A program made the translations under genes and the position numbers. From Sarcomyxa edulis (lineage: Eukaryota > Basidiomycota > Agaricomycetes > Agaricales > Mycenaceae): a stretch of 64,000 nucleotides of DNA. The stretch spans positions 868,001 through 932,000 of the forward strand of contig QUOL01000008.1 in assembly GCA_009761415.1 (NCBI GenBank), written 5' to 3'. A model generated the notes under the pieces. That model was given only the letters and a program-made list of their open reading frames with translations. It had not been told where the DNA came from and ran no database searches. Shown here one piece after another: positions 45,959-58,369 of this stretch (positions within the stretch are counted from its first letter, which is position 1; every line of letters starts with the position of its first letter).

Positions 45959-47334
45959 ATGCCTCCTCTACCCACTCTAGACGACGAAAGCCTACAACTC
46001 ATTTCCTCCGCAAACCGACATCAAAAAGACCTATCCGAATTTCAAATACCTCGCCTACGAACCTGCAAAGGCCCTCTATCCCTACAACAGACTTTAGCTG
46101 TCGAACTACGCGAGGATTTTGACATTTTTGCGAAAGAGATTGAGGTAAGTCTTTCATCCGAAAGGTCCATTGACTTGCTTATAACAGGAACGATAGAGCC
46201 TGGATGTGCTAGTTGGGGACCAGAAAGGCGAGAAGAACAGAAGGGAACTACAAGGCATTGTAGATGGGTTTCGGAACACACTTGCTAGGTCAGTATGGAT
46301 TTCCTCGTTTCAGCCGCCCTAGTCTCGTTGACGTCTTTCCCAAGTCTACGAAAAGATTACCGAGCTGCCCTCTTAAGCTCCAAACGTACAATCGACTCGC
46401 AAACCACATCTCAACGAGAGGAACTGCTACGTTCCTCTGCAGTCACGGACAATAGAGATCCGAACGAGAAGGTCACGTACGTCTACTTCTCCCCTTCCCA
46501 GTTCTACCAACATAGTCTCAACGAATGTATCTAAACAGAGATGATGCACTTATGAGAGCTAGCGACAATGTCACAGACGCTCTACGTCGCACCATCGGAC
46601 TTATGCAAGGAGAACTCGAACGGTCCGTTCTAACATCACAAATGCTAGGTGCGCCAATATCCTCCCCTTCAGCCTCCGCTTTCTCCTTCCATTTATATAA
46701 CCAATAATCCACAGATTCCTCAACCGCAACCCTCCGCTCAACATCCTCCACACACGACAGTCTAACCAGCGTCATGGACACCTCAAAACAACTAATAACA
46801 GCCCTCGAAAAAGCCGACTGGCTCGATAGACTACTCATCCTCTCCGGCCTTGCATTCTTCCTCCTCGTCGTTCTGTTTATCCTGAAACAGCGTATCGTGG
46901 ATCGTGGACTTCGTATCGCGTTTTGGTGGACGCGGTTCTTGCCCGATTTTAGTGGAGACGCCGATCTTCTCGCAATGGAGAAGGATATGGGTGCGGGTGC
47001 AGTCGTTGGGGCTGTTGTCTCGGCAGCGTCCAGTGTCGTGGTCTCTTCGTTGTCTGTCGCTTCGCTTTCGGCAACTCATGCGACGATGTCACCACTCGAT
47101 ATCACCGCGACCTCCGACGTTCCATCCGTCTCACTAGATCCCACGCGTGTCAGTGAAACGGATCCTTCGAATTCGCCCGCTGCTACTGCCACTTCCACTC
47201 TGGACTCGATTGTTGCTGTTACGATAGAGACCAGCCTGTCTTCTGTTTCCACTAGTCATTTGGTCTCTGATTCTATTTATACGCCTTCGTCAGAGACACG
47301 GACAGTAGAGGAGAATATACATGTTGAACTATAA
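45959..47334 (+). CDS. SEC20: SNARE protein Sec20 (BNIP1)
   Basis: ER-resident Q-SNARE used in Golgi-to-ER retrograde transport, part of the Dsl1/Ufe1 complex. Exon pieces: MPPLPTLDDESLQLISSANR, LAVELREDFDIFAKEIE joined to SLDVLVGDQKGEKNRRELQG, LRKDYRAALLSSKRTID, the SNARE motif with EDDALMRASDNVTDALRRTI and MLDSSTATLRSTSSTHDSLT, then a membrane helix LDRLLILSGLAFFLLVVLFI and VDRGLRIAFWW. The unusually long Ser/Thr-rich lumenal tail after the helix (about 120 residues) ends at 47334. ATG at 45959 just after a run of ATC/CAT repeats. Introns are short; the last one is around 46648-46713. Confidence 0.88.
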
Positions 47335-47588
47335 CTATAATTCGAGTATGGTTGTACCAAGCAGATGTAAGGACAGTCCCTTGCTTGGATTTCGTGTCAT
47401 ATCCCAGCGTTGGCGTTGGGATGCCTTGAAATTGGAACATACTCATAGAGTGCTCGGCGTTCGGCGCGATGTCCCTGGACGTACCAGTCACGGTAGAAGT
47501 GACGTGACTGTCTCACTTTCTCCTAATTTCTCCTATAGACATCCTATCCTGACTTGACTCTATCCTTTAACCATCTATCATATCTATC

Positions 47589-50299
47589 ATGGATATCGCT
47601 CAGGTAATCGTTCAAAATCTAGAAAGCTCAAATTCTACTCCGATAGACCAAGTAATGAAGAAGAAAGCGCGCACCAAAGGACCTCAAGCTAACGAATCAC
47701 ACGAGGATACGAAAACATGTCATATCATGAGCATGCCCTTCGAGATATTAGCGGAAATTCTCCTATACACCACTTCTCCAAGAGACGTCCTCGCCGTAGC
47801 CCGGTGCAGCAAGTTCTTCTGCGCAACTCTCCTTTACCCCACCGCTGCTTATATCTGGAAGAACGCAAGGAAGGTGTGCAGGCCTCCCCTTCCGGAACCG
47901 CTCCCTATCCACACGGAATCGTCGTTTGCCGCTCTTGTTTTTGACGGGGGCGAATGCGAGGTAAATGTTGTTCCGAGTCTACATATATGAAGAGATTAAT
48001 TGAAAGCGTATGCATCAACAGGCTTGCCATAAGGTCACCACAGCTACGTACACTTCGTTTGCGATTCGATTGAGGTTGTGTGGGAAGGTTCGTTCCAGAC
48101 TTTGTGTGTAAACCGCTTGTGTCTCAATCTGCCGTTCTTTAGCCAATTTGTCGTGACCAGATCAAGTCGTAAGCCGCCTCAGACTGTATACGCATGACGA
48201 GGAACAATAATCTGATAATTTTTGCTAGCGTATTGACGACGGTTCCATATATGGCTCCACACGAAGTTATCAAGAGTTGTATTCCAGTCGCAGAGAGCTC
48301 TGCATGTTTGAGTACACACCATCTATTCATCGAAATAACGTTGAGTCTGACTGTGGATCGTCGACAGCTCCCAGCACACAACCTATAAGATTCTGTGAGA
48401 CAGGCATGTAGTTCAATGGTACGCGGCACTGACATGTCGTGTTCATTAGGGCCCAATCTATCTCAATTTACATGCCGTACTTCCGAATTGACAACCGCTA
48501 TCGATGAATACAGACAAATTCCTCCGGGGACAGAAACACTTCCAGCTGTAAGTCCTTCTTCTGATCACTTTTTCTGTACTTACCGTACTTCAGTCACTTG
48601 AAGTCAAGAAGAAACGGAAAGTTGCCCTGATGGAGGTCTGTTTGACCTGCTTCACCTGTCACTTCTCCTACTCACGCAAGTCTTAGTTCGCTCTATCGCT
48701 CTACAGGTGGAAAGAAGAACAACAGGCCCTGTTTAAAGCTCAGAAGAAAATAAACGAGGCTTTGTAAGTTGTATTATTATCTTTCTAAAATCCAGTTCTC
48801 AGCAATTCGCTACATAGCGCCAAGGGTATTGCGCGTGCTGAGGGGTGGCAGGAATGGGATTTGATCAATTCTCCAGCATACGGTGCCCTGCACCGAAATC
48901 GAACGAAGATATTGGAAACTGTGGTACAGAAAGGTTCGCTCATACACTTTCTCTTCCGAGTATGGTTGTTAATATTTCTATCATAGACTACGACCTCATC
49001 AAAACGAAGGTGGAGGCCGAAATCCTCAAAGTCCTCGAAACTCGGGAAAGAAGGTCTAAGGAAGAGGCCTACAGAGTCCGTCGTGCCGATGTTGCCCAAC
49101 ATTACAATCGTCTTCGATCCTCCAAAACCGAGGAAGCGCTTCCCACTCTCGATGTGTTTCGAAAGATTCCGATCATCAATTCTCTACAACGCAAAGAGAC
49201 GTCCCAGTCCGGCGTCTCGAAGGAGCTGAAAGCATCGCCGTTGGTGGACGAGTTACTGCGAGATGAACTGAGGAAATGGAGAGAGGCGGCGAAGGCATCT
49301 TTGGCCACTACCCTGGGATATCCCGATTGGAAAACGGCCAGCACCAAGAAACTGCATCCAGTTGACAGACTCACGGCTCGATTCCAATGCCAGAAGTGTC
49401 ACAAGGTCGCGACTCGATATAAGGAGGCAGAGTGTCTTGATTTCGCCGGCGCGTGCGTACATCAATGCCCGCATCTGAAGAAGAAAGAGCGTGGTAAGGA
49501 TGTTTGGACTGCTGAACAGTTCGTCAGGGATGACAAGGTGCGTCATGAGTGACTAATGGCAATCAAGCTCATCCGAAACGCTAACGAATCTCTTTCAGGC
49601 CATCGCTGCTGTATCACAAGTCCTCGCTTTATGCGGCGCGAAAGTAGACGATGCTGAATCTTTCAGTGTCGTAGCAGCACTCGGTTCCCGAATCATGTGT
49701 ACATCATGTGAAGCGCCTATCGTAATGGCATTCCCGAGTGTTGTAAGTGTAGAAATCGATCGTTCGATCTGAAAGTTTCTTATTTTGTTTTCCAGATCGG
49801 CCATTCTCAGCGTCATGATAGCATGCAGCTATCATTACTCTCTGAATCGGAAGCCAGTGCTATTCTAAAGAGGCCTATCGAATATGGATTGTGCAAGAGG
49901 TTGATGGGACCAGAATACAAAGCAAAGGCCTTACAAGGCTTGCGAAACTACGGATGCCGTCACTGTGACCAAGTACGCTCACAGCCTACCGCCGAACTTA
50001 CAGACGGAGCAAAGTCAGAGAAAGTTGAATCGAAACCAAATCTTCTCCACTTCGATGGTCTGCGCTCACATTTGAAGGCAAAGTGAGTCTGAATGACCTA
50101 TTTGATCTTTGCGAGCGTGTTCTAACACCCTCTATGTTTTTCGTACAGACACGGTGCAGAATTGATTCGTGACGAAGATTTTTACTGTCATCCAAAACTG
50201 AATTGGAATGCGCCGATATCAGCGATTGAAAAGAGCCGACGGCCGCAGAAGGAGCCCAAAACACAGGAAATTAGTTCAGAAAAATCTACCGTAGAATAA
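47589..50299 (+). CDS. F-box protein with Cys-rich putative zinc-binding region
   Basis: Multi-exon protein. N-terminal F-box: IMSMPFEILAEILLYTTSPR and VLAVARCSKFFCATLL, at about residues 45-85. An exon join near 48022 creates CEACHK, the first of several Cys pairs (CQKCHKVATRYKEAECLDF at 49390, CTSCEAP at 49695, YGCRHCDQ at 49950). A helical middle (KVEAEILKVLETRERRSKEE, then AYRVRRADVAQHY) separates F-box and Cys region. The last exon ends EKSTVE-TAA at 50297-50299 with an HFDGLRSHLKAKHG piece that is C2H2-like. Probably a substrate receptor of an SCF ligase; target unknown. Parts of the exon chain between 48050 and 48800 are uncertain. Confidence 0.75.
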
Positions 50300-50994
50300 T
50301 TACTCACGCACCCTATCTTTGTTTCCCTTCTACATGCCTTTTTATTCTGGAGTCCTTGTCTGATCGAGTTCTATACCCGCAGGATGCGCCCTTGCGCCAT
50401 GCGCATCAATCACGCGGTACGACGTGCATGGGACACTGGGTTGCTCGTCCCTCGTTTAGCCATGTGTTGTTGTTGATGCGGGGCTGCTCACCGTCCCCTT
50501 CCAGTACAGGCTCCAGGAATAGACCGTCTTATACGCTCTCGTGAACTGTCACGAAGGATAACGACGTGGACAGTTTTGGCCTCCAGCTCGACTGATTTGT
50601 CTGACGATTTTGTCCACCTTCTTTCTTGGGGCGTCGCACACTTTGATCAACATCTTGCCTCTGGGACCCCTCAAGAGGGAGTCCGTTGGGCAGGCACCGG
50701 ATCAACATTTGCACATTCAAGGAGGATTCTTGTTGTAGATGCTCACTCGGACCGTTTAAAGAATGCCAGGGCATTCGGGTTACTGAACATGGTGATTATA
50801 GCCACAACATAAAGCCGCGTGGTTCGCCCGAGGGCAGAAGCCTTGGAATTGTCCTTCGAATTTCGAAGTTGATTCTAAGTATGCTCTCACTAGCTTGCTG
50901 GCATATGGAACCTGCCAGATACGCGATATAAGATGCGACTAGGATGTGTCCTTGGGATATCTACCCCCCCTTTCGCTATACGCGCTGAGTGGCC
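50300..50994. other. Intergenic promoter region of GH47 gene
   Basis: 695 bases. Open frames here show no conserved features. A GATATAAG element at about 50926-50933 may act as TATA box for the GH47 gene. No other gene seen. Confidence 0.4.
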
Positions 50995-53726
50995 ATGATC
51001 TTTCCTCGTTCCTTAGCCTTGGTCGCAGCACTGACGGGTTCCGTTTCTTCTGTTCTTGGAGCAGCGATTCAAAGCCCTCATTTGGTGCTACCTCCCAGTG
51101 CTGCTGCCCATCGCGCTGCAGTAGTGAAGATCTTCACCACTAGTTACTCAGCCTACAAGTTAGTGTGTTTCTTGAAACTTATACTCGTGTCAAAATTGAA
51201 TTGTTCATCAAACCAGGGAATTCGCGTTCGGTCATGATGAATTACTGCCCATCAGCGAAGCTCCAACAGACCCACGGAATGGGTGGGGTGCGTCTATCGT
51301 CGATGGGATGTCAACTATGGTGATCTATCTCTCCAAAGTGCCCACAGTCTGATACTAACTCGTACCATTGCAGTTCATCATGGGATTAGATGTCAGTCTG
51401 GCCATCCTGAGACTTTAACTCTAGTTTCGATTCTCATTTCCTGCAATATCATAGGATCTCTTCGCTGAGGCCGTCAACTTCTCGGCCACCATCGACTTCA
51501 CTGAGTCCCAAACCTCGGACACAGTCAGGTAACGCAGCTTCTGTCACCTGCGAGCTCTCGATCTCCCCAGTCTTATCTCCGACTTCTGTTTAGTGTTTTC
51601 GAAAGCACGATCCGCTACGTGTACGTGATTCTTCTTGAATTCGTGATCATTACAATCATTTATCTTGGCATGGTTCGACAGCGGCGGGCTGTTGAGTGCA
51701 TACGAGCTAAGCGGTGAAAAATTCCCTATACTAGTTGAAAAGGCCAAGCAATTGGCCGATAGGCTGTCTTTGGCGTGGGTTGGGGTACGTAGGACCTCAT
51801 TTCTCCTTATTGCAGGATACTTATGCATGTCTATCCTCCCAGAACAATGCCGTCCCCTTTGGTTTCGTCGACTTCTCAGCAAACGCACCTACCTTCGCTA
51901 CGGTTCGTGTCATTTCAATCCTGATCTTTACCAGCATTTACTTATTTACGAGATTGGTGCACTGGCAGTCGAACATCGCAGAAGCTGGAACGGTGAGTTA
52001 TCTTTCTATATAAAGATATACCATTTTCTTAATCATATATCGCTTTCAGCTTACGTTGGAATGGTCAAGGCTCAGCAAATACACGGGAAATGACACGTAT
52101 CGTCAGCTGACCGAAGGATCTGTTCTGCATATAGCAAGCCTCGTAAGTCCCGTCCCTGTAGTCAAGAGATGTCGTTGTTTTTGTTGCTCCAAAGCTTATG
52201 CAAAACTCCACCGTGACAGGCCGACCCCCTACCAGGTTCGATTTCATCTCCAATCCGAAAAAATATCCCGTATCTGAATTATGACGCTTGATCACTGGCA
52301 GGTCTTGCTGCACAAGGAATCGATCCTTCCAGTGGCAATTCCGTTGGAGGTTACGTGGTAAGCCAAACCATCTCCATCTGACAACGACAATGTTACTTGC
52401 CAGTGTCATCTTCTCTCGACCGCATGCTCAACCTATTGCTATTATCTCATTTATTCATCAGACCTGGGGAGGCGGTTCCGATAGCTATTTCGAATATCTG
52501 ATCAAATACGCGCGTCTGTCCAACACAGATAACCCCGTGTTTGCTGATACGTGGAAGACGGCAGTGGATTCTTCCATCAAAACGCTTCTCAAGGTGAGAA
52601 AACACAATGCTTACTGCTTACTTTACTTCTATAATTCGACATCGTCGTTATTCCCTTGCTTCCTCTTCCTTCTGATCACGAACCTCTTCTTTTGATAGAC
52701 TTCGACAGTGGGAAACCATGTTTATCTCGCTGATTTTGACGACGAGGGTCTCATCCGTCATGTTGGATCTCATTTGGCTTGTTTCAACGGTGGAAACTGG
52801 ATATTCGGTTCGTTCAATTTCTTTTTCTTTACCTTTGTCAATCTTGTCGGCATTCATGCTGGATTGTGAATATACAGGTGGCAAAGTCCTGAACAACCAG
52901 ACCATCGTCAACATAGGTCTTGAACTGGTAGACGCATGTTGGAACACTTATGCTGGCACAGCGTACGTCACGGTCTTCACCCTCAACCTGGACGTCTCGT
53001 AATACCTTATCTCTACTCATCCCAGTACCGGTATCGGTCCCGAATCCTTCGCATTCATCTCCAAAGACGGAAACTTCACAGGAGGAGGCTCCATCATATC
53101 CGACGAACTCGAATTCTACAACAGACACGGCTTCTACATCACAGGATCAGACTACATCCAACGCCCCGAAGTGCTTGAATCGAATTTCTACGCCTGGCGC
53201 GCGACGGGGGATACCAAGTACCTCGATCGCGCGGCAAGTGCTATCGAGAGTTTCAACTCGTTCTTACCCACTGCTGTGGCTTTTGCGGGCATCAATGATG
53301 TGAACGATGATCAGACGACTCAGATTGATGATATGGAGAGTTTTTGGTTCGCTGAGGTCTTGAAATATCTGTGCGTGGCAAAGCTTACGATTGCAAGTCC
53401 GAGTCGGGACAGACAGCCAACTGACGTCTCGGGTGATAGATACTTGACTTTCGACGACCCGAACCATATAAGCTTGGATGACTGTGGGTGACATTAATTC
53501 CTCAAAGCCATCGTCCGCATACTGACTCTGACTCTGACTCTCGCTCACAGGGATTTTCAACACCGAGGCTCACCCGTACATAGCACCTGATCCCTTGGCG
53601 AGTTACGGGAGCAGTGCACCTCTGAAAGCCGCGACACCCTTCAAGGTCGTTACCGGACCACTTCCCGCTATTAGTCCTAACGCCGCCCTCCCCGTACCCA
53701 TCAAGAGTCTTATAAATCCAACCTGA
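50995..53726 (+). CDS. GH47 alpha-1,2-mannosidase (class I)
   Basis: Calcium-dependent inverting mannosidase that trims Man9 N-glycans to Man8/Man5. The ATG at 50995 starts a signal peptide (MIFPRSLALVAALTGSVSSV). Family blocks after joining many short exons: FGHDELLPISEAP, GWGASIVDGMSTMFIMGL, STIRYVGGLLSAYELSG (joined at about 51620-51685), NIAEAGTLTLEWSRLS, TWGGGSDSYFEYLIKYARL, HLACFNGGNWIFGGK, the catalytic-region RPEVLESNFYAWRATGD, and YLYLTFDDPNHISLDDWIFN with the calcium-binding Thr, then TEAHP. The secreted N terminus without a long cytosolic tail fits the fungal msdS type rather than ER Mns1. About twelve introns. The frame is intact. Convergent with SWP1, another N-glycan gene. Confidence 0.93.
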
Positions 53727-53922
53727 TTAGAAGTCGGACATATTGTTATTCATATATTGTCTAGCGACGGACTGCTCCTGCTTTCTCTCTCTTTGCTTCT
53801 TGAATCTATACTGTACACACTCGAGAGTGACAGAGAAAGGAAGGATTCATATTTTTCCGTTCGTTTGCAAGATACAAAAAAATGTTCATGTTCATTTTCG
53901 GCCGATCCTACGACATGTTCAT

Positions 53923-55023
53923 TCATTTCCGACTAATCCCAAGTCTACGCTCCCCAACACTCTTCAGCGCCTGTTTTCCAGCAAAAGCAGTGACAACGCC
54001 CAGGACGCCTCCATACAGCAATACCTGACCTAACTTGAGATCAACCCAATACCAGACGAGGAGCATCTCGAATGCGCCGAGTGTTGCGGTGAAGGGAAGG
54101 ATTTTTGGGGAGAAGAGACGGGGGGTGCGGGGGGCGATTTGGGACCACTATTCGATTGGAGTGAATAGGATTGATGTGCGTGTTTATTGGTTAGGGATAG
54201 TGATAGGATATGAAAGAGAATGAGACATGACCATTAGTAAACGTTAGGATATCAACGAGTGAACGAATACGCACCAATCCAAGTAAAATGACCCAAGGCG
54301 CAAAGACAAGACCAGAGAAGAAAGCCGATACGACGCGTGGGGGGAGGGGTTGGTCTGGACGGAACGTGTGTTCGATCACGGGGAGTGGGTGGAATGTAGG
54401 TTCGTCTGGGTGTTGGGGAGCTGGGTGGGATGCGGGGACGTGGAGATCGAATAGGTCGAGTTTGAGAGGGGAGTGTGTGAATGAACCGATTAGGAGTTCG
54501 ACTTTGAGGGGAGCGGTTGTGGTTGGGGGGAGAGATGGTGGGGGTCGGGACATGTTCTGTAGTTTTTGCATGCAAGTGAGGTTAGGTCAAGTCAGATCAT
54601 TTGGACGTATTCAAGACAAGGCAAGAGGTGTGAGGTGCTCACAAGCTCAAATTTAGCCTTTCCACCGCTAGTGACTCTCACAGGTTGTATACCCTCCTCA
54701 CCAGATGACTCGTCGTAGAATCTAAGGAACGTCTGATGTGGTTGGACTCCCTTTGCGCCATCCTTTTCAACGACTTGGAATATGAGTTTGAGAGTATCGG
54801 TTGGAGATAGTGATAATGGTGGGGATGGTTTTTGAGTGAGAGAGATTCTGAGAAGAGAAACGATTGTGATTAACCAACAAGTGAATGTATAGGAATGGAC
54901 TTACGACTCAGCGCGAAGTTCGGTAGAATTTGAGGATGTTATAGTGAAACGAGGTGATTTTAGGGTGAGCAGAGACGCCTGCGCCGTTGTAGCAAGTAGC
55001 AGCAATGGGGCCAACAACAACAT
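53923..55023 (-). CDS. SWP1: Oligosaccharyltransferase subunit Swp1 (ribophorin II)
   Basis: Subunit of the ER oligosaccharyltransferase, which transfers the lipid-linked glycan to Asn. The ATG at 55023 starts a signal peptide MLLLAPLLLLATTAQASLLT. The lumenal part includes SPRFTITSSNSTELRAE, ISLTQKPSPPLSLSPTDTLK, VQPHQTFLRFYDESSGEEG and FRPDQPLPPRVVSAFFSGLV, the conserved junction to the membrane. Helices: SAFFSGLVFAPWVILLGLV, then after an intron FTATLGAFEMLLVWYWVDL and QVLLYGGVLGVVTAFAG. Stop at 53923-53925. Fungal Swp1 length (about 285 residues) fits, shorter than animal ribophorin II. Identity from the membrane block is good. Confidence 0.88.
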
Positions 55024-57507
55024 AGTCGACGACGAATACAAGTTGCAAGTTGGGTGGGACTGCGGTGAGAGGTTGAAACGCGTTGACGTGTAAGGTGAAT
55101 CGCGGACTCGATCGCGGTTCAAATTTTGGCGAGCCAACGGAGACTTTCTATCATGAACCCAGCCAGAGAACATGGAAAAAATGGAGAATATGGTGTCATG
55201 AGTCTCCTATATGTTCTCCTAGATCTACTGATGGATCCTTTGACGATTTTTCTGGCAGAGACCAGACGGTGCAATGCCAATCGAACCAACTGGCTCAAGC
55301 GTCGGCACTCTCGAATTCAACTTTTGTGAGCAGTTCTTTTCGCATTCTCACTTTTGCAATTTGTCTACTCTCTGTCAGTAACTTCGCTCGAGCTCGCGAA
55401 TGACCTAACCGATTCTGACGATCGAGTAGAGGACCTTGAGAGGACCCAAGGATAGAACTTCCCCGTGCGACTGTCCCTAGGCCCAGCCTGTACTGCTTGT
55501 GTACTGCTCGAAAATTGGATGAAAAGAATCTTTCTGCCGACGATACTTATAGTACGCGCGTGCAGTCGAGCGTCTAGATCTATCCTGTCAGTGTATTGAC
55601 GGACGACTTGCTGTTTCCATCCTACTTCCCGCACCACCGTCACTACTTTCCACCAACCCCAAGCTTCTTTTTTGCGCCGCGTCCTGCAGCTGTCTGTGCA
55701 GCACTCTTGAACAGCTTACCTCGAAGGCTTCTCTTCACATATCGCTCTAATAGGAAACTGTGTATATCTCGATATCTCGCCTTCCGGATACTCCAGTTGG
55801 TCGAACCCAGTCGAACCCGGTCGAGCTATATCTCTGATGTTGGCTAAATTGACTCGATCTCTCTGAATGGCATCCCGTATCATCGCAGACTATATACGTA
55901 CGTATTGGAGCTTCTGAACGATGTTATCCTCCGTGCCGTGCTACAGCTGGTTTCTTGAGCGCTTAGTGCTCAGGCTGTACAGTAACATTGAGGATTTGCC
56001 ATCCAACTGCTATCTATACTTTTTCTTTTCCCCAATTCGCGTCCCACGCGTACGCGAGGCCCCAATATATATAAGAACCCGCGCCTTCATGTCAAACTTG
56101 TATTTTCTCTTCCCCCCGCCCGTACTCACAAACCTCATGCTTGTATCAAATTCCCCAATGGTCCAGGATGCATATGGCCTCGACGTTGCTCTCCCGTTCG
56201 CGCCGATTTATTGATTGTAGTACCTCTTGTGACGTTGATCCAATCCAATCGCTTCTCCTCGTGACATTCCGAGTCTTCGCGGCTCTGAATCCGAAGAGGT
56301 TGAGGTTGAGGTTGTATTGGCTTGCATTCCATGTTACCAGCTCTATGTTAACGTTCACACTTTCTGTGAGTTTATTTCATCCATTTCTTTCTACTCGTGT
56401 TCACTGACCTCCGACCTGCCACGCGAGCTCAAATTTAGTCTAGTCTAGAAAACTCATGGTATGGTATATCATCTCGATTATACTGATGCTGATACTGATG
56501 CAGACAAATTTGGGCTGGAATTCGAACAGGCTCAACGCACGTCGGGGTCGAAAAGGATCCTTAATGACCTCAATCGGATCTACGCAGAGCTCGTCCCACC
56601 GTGACCGTGACCTCATCACAAAGAGGTTCACAGCGTCGACGTCGTGCCCGGGCCCTTTCTCTCGACCTGGACCTGGACCCGAGGTGCGTCTCTCCTCCTT
56701 GTTTACTTAGATAGCGATCCAGTGACAGTGACTGATGAACTCGAACAAATAGACAATGCAAATGCAAGAAGGGGAGGAGAAAGGGTACGCAATGGTAATG
56801 TCAACGATACCTACCGGCCGCGTTAGTAGGACAGTGGTTATTGCGGACTTATAATCGATAAGCCTGCCGCTTGCGCTACATGAACCAAAATATCAACCTG
56901 TCAATGAGTGCCCTGGTTTTTGTCTATGTGTGCTTTTGTGGCTTTGTCCTGATGATTTTGCCTTCAGCTTTGTCTAACTACTACACGCGCGCTTCCGTCC
57001 ATCTATTTCGATCTTTAAACGTTAAACTACAAGCGGAGCGTGGATCTTACCTATACCTATAGGTTCGAGCGCTTATGCTTATGGTTGTTCTACCTCCAGT
57101 TCTACATCGTCAGACCAAGCACTGATTTGCCGTAGCGAGCGTACATCGAGCAGATCAGATCCTTCTCCAATGCCAGTGAATCGCGACACAAGCAGGTAAG
57201 TAATCAACGGTTCTCTGGTCGTCTAGATCGTACCGCCTAGACACTGACGATGTTGATGCTGCAGTGGTCCACCACCACCACCTTACTCTCCGAGTCGGGC
57301 TCCCTATCCGATGCCAATGCCGAATAGAACTCCACTCTGTTACCGTTTACCTGGTCCTGGAAGAATGCCAGTGCCCATCCCTCCGAGTCGTCCGAACCAT
57401 ATCGCAGCGCCTGAAGCGCCCGAGATCAGCATCAGCATCGTATCTAGGACAATCCTTGCCATCACTAGTAGCTAGCCTTCTGCTCATGCTCACAAGTTAC
57501 ACGTGCA
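55024..57507. other. 2.5-kb gene-poor stretch
   Basis: No supported gene. Noticed: a TATA-like AATATATATAAG near 56066-56077; tandem TCGAACCC words near 55801-55825; an inverted repeat ACTTAT...ATAAG near 56849-56865 with partial tRNA-like box A sequences on both strands but no matching T arm. Proline-coding frames near 57160-57460 may be 5' exons of the next gene. Confidence 0.35.
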
Positions 57508-58369
57508 GTGGCACTACCACTAATTCAGGTCTATCCTGGTGTTCGTATTCGTGTTCGTGCTTGCAGCCTTGATGTTCATGTGGGGGTCAACCTCGTCGGT
57601 GATCTGGTTCGCAACCCTCTTCATTGGGATACCCCCACCGGAGGTCAACATTGCCTCCATTATGGGACTAGGGAGTACACGTCAGAGTTGAGGAACCTCC
57701 CACCCTTTAGTTTCAGCGGGGTGAGGATCTCCAGCTGCGAAGCAACGCCTATTGAGATACGCGGGAAAGTGTATCCGAAACCAGACCAGTGCGAAGATCT
57801 TGTGAGTGCTTGCTTGTTCTTTGAGGGGTTTCGATGTTGCATATTGACTCTCGTTCTGGGACATGTGCCTGTAGGGAGTTTTTGAGGGAGTCAGGGGGCA
57901 TTGGCGCGATGTGAATGAGCTTTCTTGCATGCATTACTGGGGAGATTTCCGCGACAAGGTCAATAATAAATATGAAGTTCTGTCAATGAACATGGCCCGG
58001 GTGCTGACGGTATCGTTCCACCTTCCAGGGATGCACGGAGAAGGGCTCCGGCATGCGGGTACGTTCGCGTTCGAGGTCTATCCAGATATCGATATCCCAC
58101 GGAAGGCTAACTTGATTCTTCTAATCCTTAGCGCATGAAATCGAGGCTCTGGAATATAGAGTCCGGAGAGGACTGGCAGTTGATATGTGCCACTACTCCA
58201 GCCGATATTCATGGTGTGCATTTTCCTAGTCCGAAATACTGCGAGTACCAGGTGAGTCTTTTCGTTATATACATACTCGTGGTGCTTGCGGTGGTAATCT
58301 GAACTGAAATGGGGTAAGGGCATTTTGGGCGTACATGGTATTTGGGAGCTTGAAGATGCGAGTTGCTGA
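57508..58369 (+). CDS. Conserved Cys-bearing hypothetical protein, 5' end unresolved
   Basis: Coding evidence is clear from about 57567: LDVHVGVNLVGDLVRNPLHW, DTPTGGQHCLHYGTREYTSE, IEIRGKVYPKPDQCEDL, then after an intron FEGVRGHWRDVNELSCMHYW and GDFRDK. Removing an intron at about 57959-58030 joins this to GCTEKGSGMR, and the next intron to MKSRLWNIESGEDWQLICAT, PADIHGVHFPSPKYCEYQ and finally GILGVHGIWELEDASC-TGA at 58367-58369. Seven or more regularly spaced Cys suggest disulfides in a secreted protein. The start and signal peptide are not resolved; the coordinate 57508 only marks the open frame. I recall similar unnamed mushroom proteins but no function. Confidence 0.5.

Noticed and set aside
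56800..56890. tRNA-like sequence with box A words on both strands and a CTTATAATC loop like tRNA-Ile(TAT)
   Set aside because: No T arm or acceptor pairing on either strand; the hairpin is a simple inverted repeat.
57264..57572. Frame with LVASLLLMLTSYTCSGTTT that looks like a signal peptide
   Set aside because: It stops before the conserved part and cannot be joined to it in frame with the sites I see; kept only as part of the unresolved 5' end.
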